This document shows positions 42,301-48,300 of a DNA stretch of 64,000 nucleotides, one piece after another. Where the stretch lies: assembly GCA_963402885.1 (NCBI GenBank), contig OY727097.1, positions 12,462,001 through 12,526,000 of the forward strand. The letters run 5' to 3'. A program made the translations under genes and the position numbers. Every line of letters starts with the position of its first letter. Within the stretch, counting starts at the first letter, position 1. A model generated the notes under the pieces. The model did not search any database, was not told the origin of the DNA, and was given only the letters and a program-made list of their open reading frames with translations. The stretch comes from Antedon bifida (lineage: Eukaryota > Echinodermata > Crinoidea > Comatulida > Antedonidae).

Positions 42301-45300
42301 TATTTCAGTAAAATGGACAATATCGTCGTTTATTTATTAATTTATATTAAAGAAACAATAAAATATTTATTTTTTAATTGAACATAAACTTTTTTAATCG
42401 TTTGGTTTTGTATAAAATGTGTTTTCTACATAAAAACTCACGGTGGCAAAATTTAATTTGCCGTTCGCGAAATAATGGTTTGTAAACAAAATTCATAAGT
42501 TCGCGCGGATCGGAGAGCGTCGTCTGCTAACACTGAGGGCGCTTTACTTTTTTTGATATCTTAACACTAGATGAAACAGCTGTGCCCCAAATTATGGACT
42601 TTTAAGAATTTAATTACTTATTACGCTCTAATAATATCACTGGTTGGTGTATGCGTGGGTTGCGTCATCATCTATAGTGTTTTAGCGAAAAATAAGAGGG
42701 TTAAATTTGCCATTTTCTCAAATTATCCAAAATATGAACTTTTTAGAATTCAATTATTATACGCTCTAGTATTATTATTTAGGCCTACTGATAGTACTTG
42801 TAATTAAAAACTTGTAATTGTAAAAAAAACAACCCAGGACCGCAGCTGAAAAAAACTGTCGCACATATAACGTGGATGGGATGGATGCGGACGACTAAGT
42901 CTATACACTCATTCTCGCTCAACTTAAAATGTTATAACATAGAGCTGAACGTACAATATACAATGAATTATTTGACTAGCCTATAGGTTTATTTCAATCT
43001 TGCAAAACACAATTCATATATTTAATTCAAAATGTATGAGTCCTAAATAGGCCTACTGTATTTGATAGTTACAATGTAATAATATATTAGGCCTACCTGT
43101 ATGTTTTATATTTTTATACAGTAAATACTGTAATTTAAAACAATAAAATTCACTATACATCAACTAAGGCAAACATATTAAAAATGGTACGCTTAACCAG
43201 TGCCTTGCGTGCGAAATTGCGCATTAACATTTTAAAATGCCTAAAATTAGGTTTTGATCAATTTTAGAACATGATTTAGGCCATTTGCGTGTTTCAAAAA
43301 AACTGCGCAAAAACACGATTTTGTTACTTATAAAACGTAAACAATTTTACACAAATTTGCACCGTATTTGAGTCCATTCAGACTTTAAATCTATACGAGC
43401 ATGTTAAAAATGACAGAATGCGCAAATTAACTATTAGGCCTAATTTAAATTTAAAATGGTAAGCTTTTAAAAATTTAAATAACTCTTCGGAAATTTCGTC
43501 GACCCTATAGATATAGTAAATCATTATTACTTTTTAACCAATTCAGTACGCATTCCTAGGTATTTTTAAGTGCTAAACAAATTAATAGATAAAGAAAATA
43601 AATGTTCTGTTTTTATCGCGAAATGTGGGTTTATCTAATGTAATATAATGGTGTTATGAGGTTTCTGACTTGTAAGGAAGACTCTACTCGCTTGACTGTC
43701 GTAACACATATATTGTTTATTCAGTATAATACTTGATACAATAATACTTCAGTATAATATACAACTATAACTAAGGAACAGAGGATAGGTGATGCTGTCG
43801 GTGAGATGTGAGATGTGTAGGTCTGCTTCTGGAGAAGTGGCTGTGAGGTGTGTGTTCCGTGAGGTGGCTGTAAGGTGTGTCTGGGCTCTTCTGAAACTTG
43901 GGGGTATATTGGCTTCGGTTCATTTGCATATGTCACTACGTCATCTGTGAGGGTAACGATTGGTCCTAAGTTGATCCAGGGGTGTTTAAGTGGGAGTGAT
44001 TGATCTTATCTGGGGAGGTTACAATGATGAATTGGCCCTGTCGAATCTTTGCTTAAAACTGTCAATATCTAATTGTTTTACGATGGGAACAGTTAGAGAG
44101 GTCAAATAAACTGTTTACTTTTGGGATTTAATTATGAGCTAAATGGACTAAATGTACTTTTGAAACATCTGGACAAACTCTCCTTTGGACTTTCTGGGTC
44201 AAGTTTGTGAACTTATTTGAATTCTAATACAAAGGTTGATTTCTAAATTATAAATGCATATCATTATATTACACTAATGTCAGTTATCCTGACTTTACAA
44301 GAAATTCTAATTTTATATATTTTATTCGAACTGTCTTGTTTGTTTTACTTTTGATATTAGTTATCTCAATTGTTTGGGACAGCACCATTAGTCCGTTTGA
44401 CGATACTTTTGTAAAGCTCTGTCTACATTATCAAACTTTATGTGACAAAAAATGTGATGTGCCCATAATATATGGACACGATATCATATCACTCCCCTGG
44501 GTTTATAGCCTCTCTACCCAAACAACGGCACACATGGTAAATTCATTTTTTTCTATTCATGTTTGTATATAAATGCGACGTATTAATATTGTATCGTATA
44601 AATGATATACAAAATATTAAGTACTATATGCAGTTACACAAAGTATACTGTATATAAAATGTAATTTTGCATTATCATGTAGATGATTATAGGTCTACTG
44701 TACTTTTGTACACGAAATAGATGGCGCATAGCAGTATTGGCGAAACTTAATCATATTAACGACACAATCTAGCTATTTTTAAATGCGAAATTATTTTGAA
44801 AAAACCTAAAGTTTTAGGAGGGACATTTGTTGAAGTACTGATGATGTATTGTCCCTTGAAAAATGGTAATGTTCCATAATAGTTATAAAAATGAAAACAT
44901 TTTTTTTCCTTTTTTTTTTTTTGGTGGAAAGGCAGGCTCAGTAGTCCTCATCAATTAAAAAAAAACAAAGTGTTCTTTTATATCATGCTAGTCTAAATTC
45001 GTGTCAAATTCATTTACTATCGTATCGGCTAAAACCATGAGTATTTCTGAAATCTAAATTTTGCAATATGTATGCAGACAAAGAATAACTAAAATTTAAT
45101 TCCTCACTTTGAAGAATAAATAGGTGATCATTTTATAATTTTACTGACATTTCATTTTAAAACAGATGCAGTACGTTAAAATACGATCACAAAACGTTGA
45201 TGTATGTCATGCTATAAGCTGATGCATACGCTTATTATAGTGCTGAGTTGTGCCTAGTATGTGTCATATACAATATATACAGTATTTACTATATACAGTG

Positions 45301-48300
45301 TAGCATAGGTGAAATTACGAAACACACATCATTGGTATGATGACGTTATCAAAATCAAACATGAAGATGACAATTTAAAAATGGATTAAAATGGAATATT
45401 CAACAAAAAATATTATATGAGAACCCTCTTTTTTAAAACCTTCAGTGCAAGTTAAAGTTATATATTATTAAAAACCAATTCTAAACCGCCCGGTGATATA
45501 CTGAAAATGTATTAAATTGAAACGATAAAATGGGGAAATATGTGAGAATATATTAAAAGAACCTTATTTAATCAAAATATATGAATACAATGAATGAAAA
45601 ATTATTTTTTACTATACGCCAAAGCCGTTCATTTTTATCGCAACTTTAGGAGAAAATGCAAGCGTATAAGCAACTGAAGAAAAGATATTTAGGCCTAGCC
45701 GAGATGTCATAAGTAAGCCCATTCATTTTCATGGCTGGTATCTTCAGAAAATAGAGAACTTTACGAACCCCTCTGATTATAGGTTTCTGAAATATACTGT
45801 AGTGCTGCTGCTGTGTTATCTGAGAAAGTTTATAATCTAATCAAATTATGTATTCAATTATCTCAACACAAATACCAATTGAAATGGCATGGTTTCTGTG
45901 ATTAGTTCTTTAGTTCTTATAAATATGTCTACTATAATCTTTCCCATCTCTTCTGAAAATTGTTTTCAATACAATCAATTGCCTGTTGTAAATACAAACA
46001 AGGAAAACGCTTAGCCACCATTACTAACAAGTGAGTTATCAGGGATAGTTATTTCAGGTTGATGTGCTTACATTTCCATCACATAACCCTTACATTTTAT
46101 CGCGTAAAGTATTAAGAGTACACGCCTGTTCAGGTGCGCCAAATTATTGCTCATATATTTTTTACCAAAATAATTTTGCAAGCATGGTAATGTATTGATT
46201 CAACATTACTTTGTTTACCAATTGGGGTTGTATATTTGTGAAGTAATAAATATTAACACTGTCAACACTCGGGAAACTACATTTTCTGGCAAAAAGCAAT
46301 GGATTTGATACCGCATGACATTTTTTCTGTTATTAACCATATTAGGAATTGAAAATAAATTTCAATTATTGCTATATTTTGGGGTTAAAGGTCACCAAAT
46401 ACCTGCCAAAAATACCAAAAAAATCGTATTTTAAAAATAAAACCATTAGAATAGTTTAGATTCACTGCTATTCTAGAAAAAATAACAGCAAATTTATCAA
46501 AACTGTTGTTTTTGCTCTTTTCAATTGAAATGTCATGGTTTCTCCCAATTTCCATGGTTACAAGACACTATTAAAATTGACCAAACATAACATTATTAGT
46601 GGATTTATATAATTTAAGATGTCTTCTTGCTAAACAATATTAAAAAATTTGGATTGCCAAATTTACCATTTTTAGACTTTTGGCGTTGGAGTAGTAAACA
46701 ACCCAATAAAAGTGACATTGGGTAGACTTGTAAATGGTAGTTGCGAATGAATTGCCGTTTCTTACAAAGGGAGCATACCGCCTTTCGTAACTACGCATTT
46801 TGGTCCCTGGATGTGTATAGCATGGCCCCGGATGTCGACGCGTTAGCTGGGCCAACTTCTAAATACATTTACTTTATAAATGTTTCTTACAAAGGGACAC
46901 CGCCAGACAAGAGCGGCGTCCTATCACTAGTAAGTATACTTGATTCAGATTTTGGTCCTTGTAACTTTGATACAGCACAAATATCGACGCGTGAACCGCA
47001 ATGGAAATGAGTTTGTGAGTTAGACGTTTTACTGTAATATTAAATATATTTGTTACTAGAAATTAGTTATAAAATATATTCTACAAAATTAGTAGGCCTA
47101 ATATTTTTGCCCCCTAAATGAAGTGGGTACGTGTCTGTTTATGAGTGAGAATCAATAAGGTATTTAATTAAAATGAAGACCGTCTTAAATTACTTGACAT
47201 GTTTCGATAAATATATTCTCATCATCAGAAATGTAATCAAAGCCTATAGAGTACTTGTATACTTACTACAAAGTTGCGTTTAAATGAGTCAATAATTAGC
47301 ATGAGAATAGATTTATCGAAACATGTAAAGTATTTTAAGACGATCTGCATTTTCGTTAAATGCCTTATAATATTATTGATTGTCACTCGTAATTTTGGTG
47401 GTATTATATATTTATGTAATTAATACACAGTGAAAGAGCTTATTTTAGTATCCTATAGTAATATATTTTCTATATAAGAGATATGGTATTTCAAATCAGG
47501 TACAAAAGCCGACGATCCGAGCGAATTACATGTTTAAAAAAATCGGAAAACACCCATTTTATTTGTTCTTTTCAAAACACATTGCACGTCGGCGAGGTTC
47601 GATGGCATGCGTGACTGGCGGAACAATGAAACAAAAATGAAAAACGAAAATGGTATGTCGTGTTGTCTGTAGGCCTATACAGTAGTTAGTTTTTCAGATA
47701 CCACCTTTGACAGTAGCAGAATCGGGTGTTTATTTCAAGCTCACATAAACGGGCAATGGAATCCTCGTTATTAAAAAAAAACCCATTATTTAAGCTTATT
47801 CACTACAGTATATTTAAATTATATACTTATTAATTTATATATTGTTTTCTCTTTTTACTTGGTTAGATAAAAAAACATGTTACCGAGAAACGGAAAACAT
47901 TCTAGTTGAAATTCTGTATGTATACCCACAGATTGCACTATTTTCTGTATACTTAATTAGTGTGTTGCTGATGGGAATAAATAAATATTTCAAAAAAATT
48001 AATAAAAATATTTTCCAAAATAGTGGTACACAACAATGAAAGAAAAAGTAAAAACAACATTTTTGTTACGTTCTTGTCACTAGATATATTCTTGCGACTG
48101 AATTGAACTTTGAAAATGCCGGTCAGATGTAAAAACAAGTTACAAAGAATAAATCAGCAATTGTACTCATCCATCAAACTAGCCGCCATCGAGAAAATAC
48201 TCAATTCAAAAAAATAAACTTATTTTCGGGTGATTTTTTTATATTAATTGTCAATTGTTTTATATTATTGTAGATCATTGTTTTCTTTGTTTTTATTATT

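Noticed and set aside
43634-43760. Possible solo LTR starting TGTTATGAGG and ending near GTCGTAACA
   Set aside because: Too short between TG and CA ends, no target-site duplication, and no second copy in the window.
46741-47010. 89-codon plus-strand frame near 46.8 kb
   Set aside because: No recognisable motif, and a competing frame on the other strand (46640-46855) is equally open.
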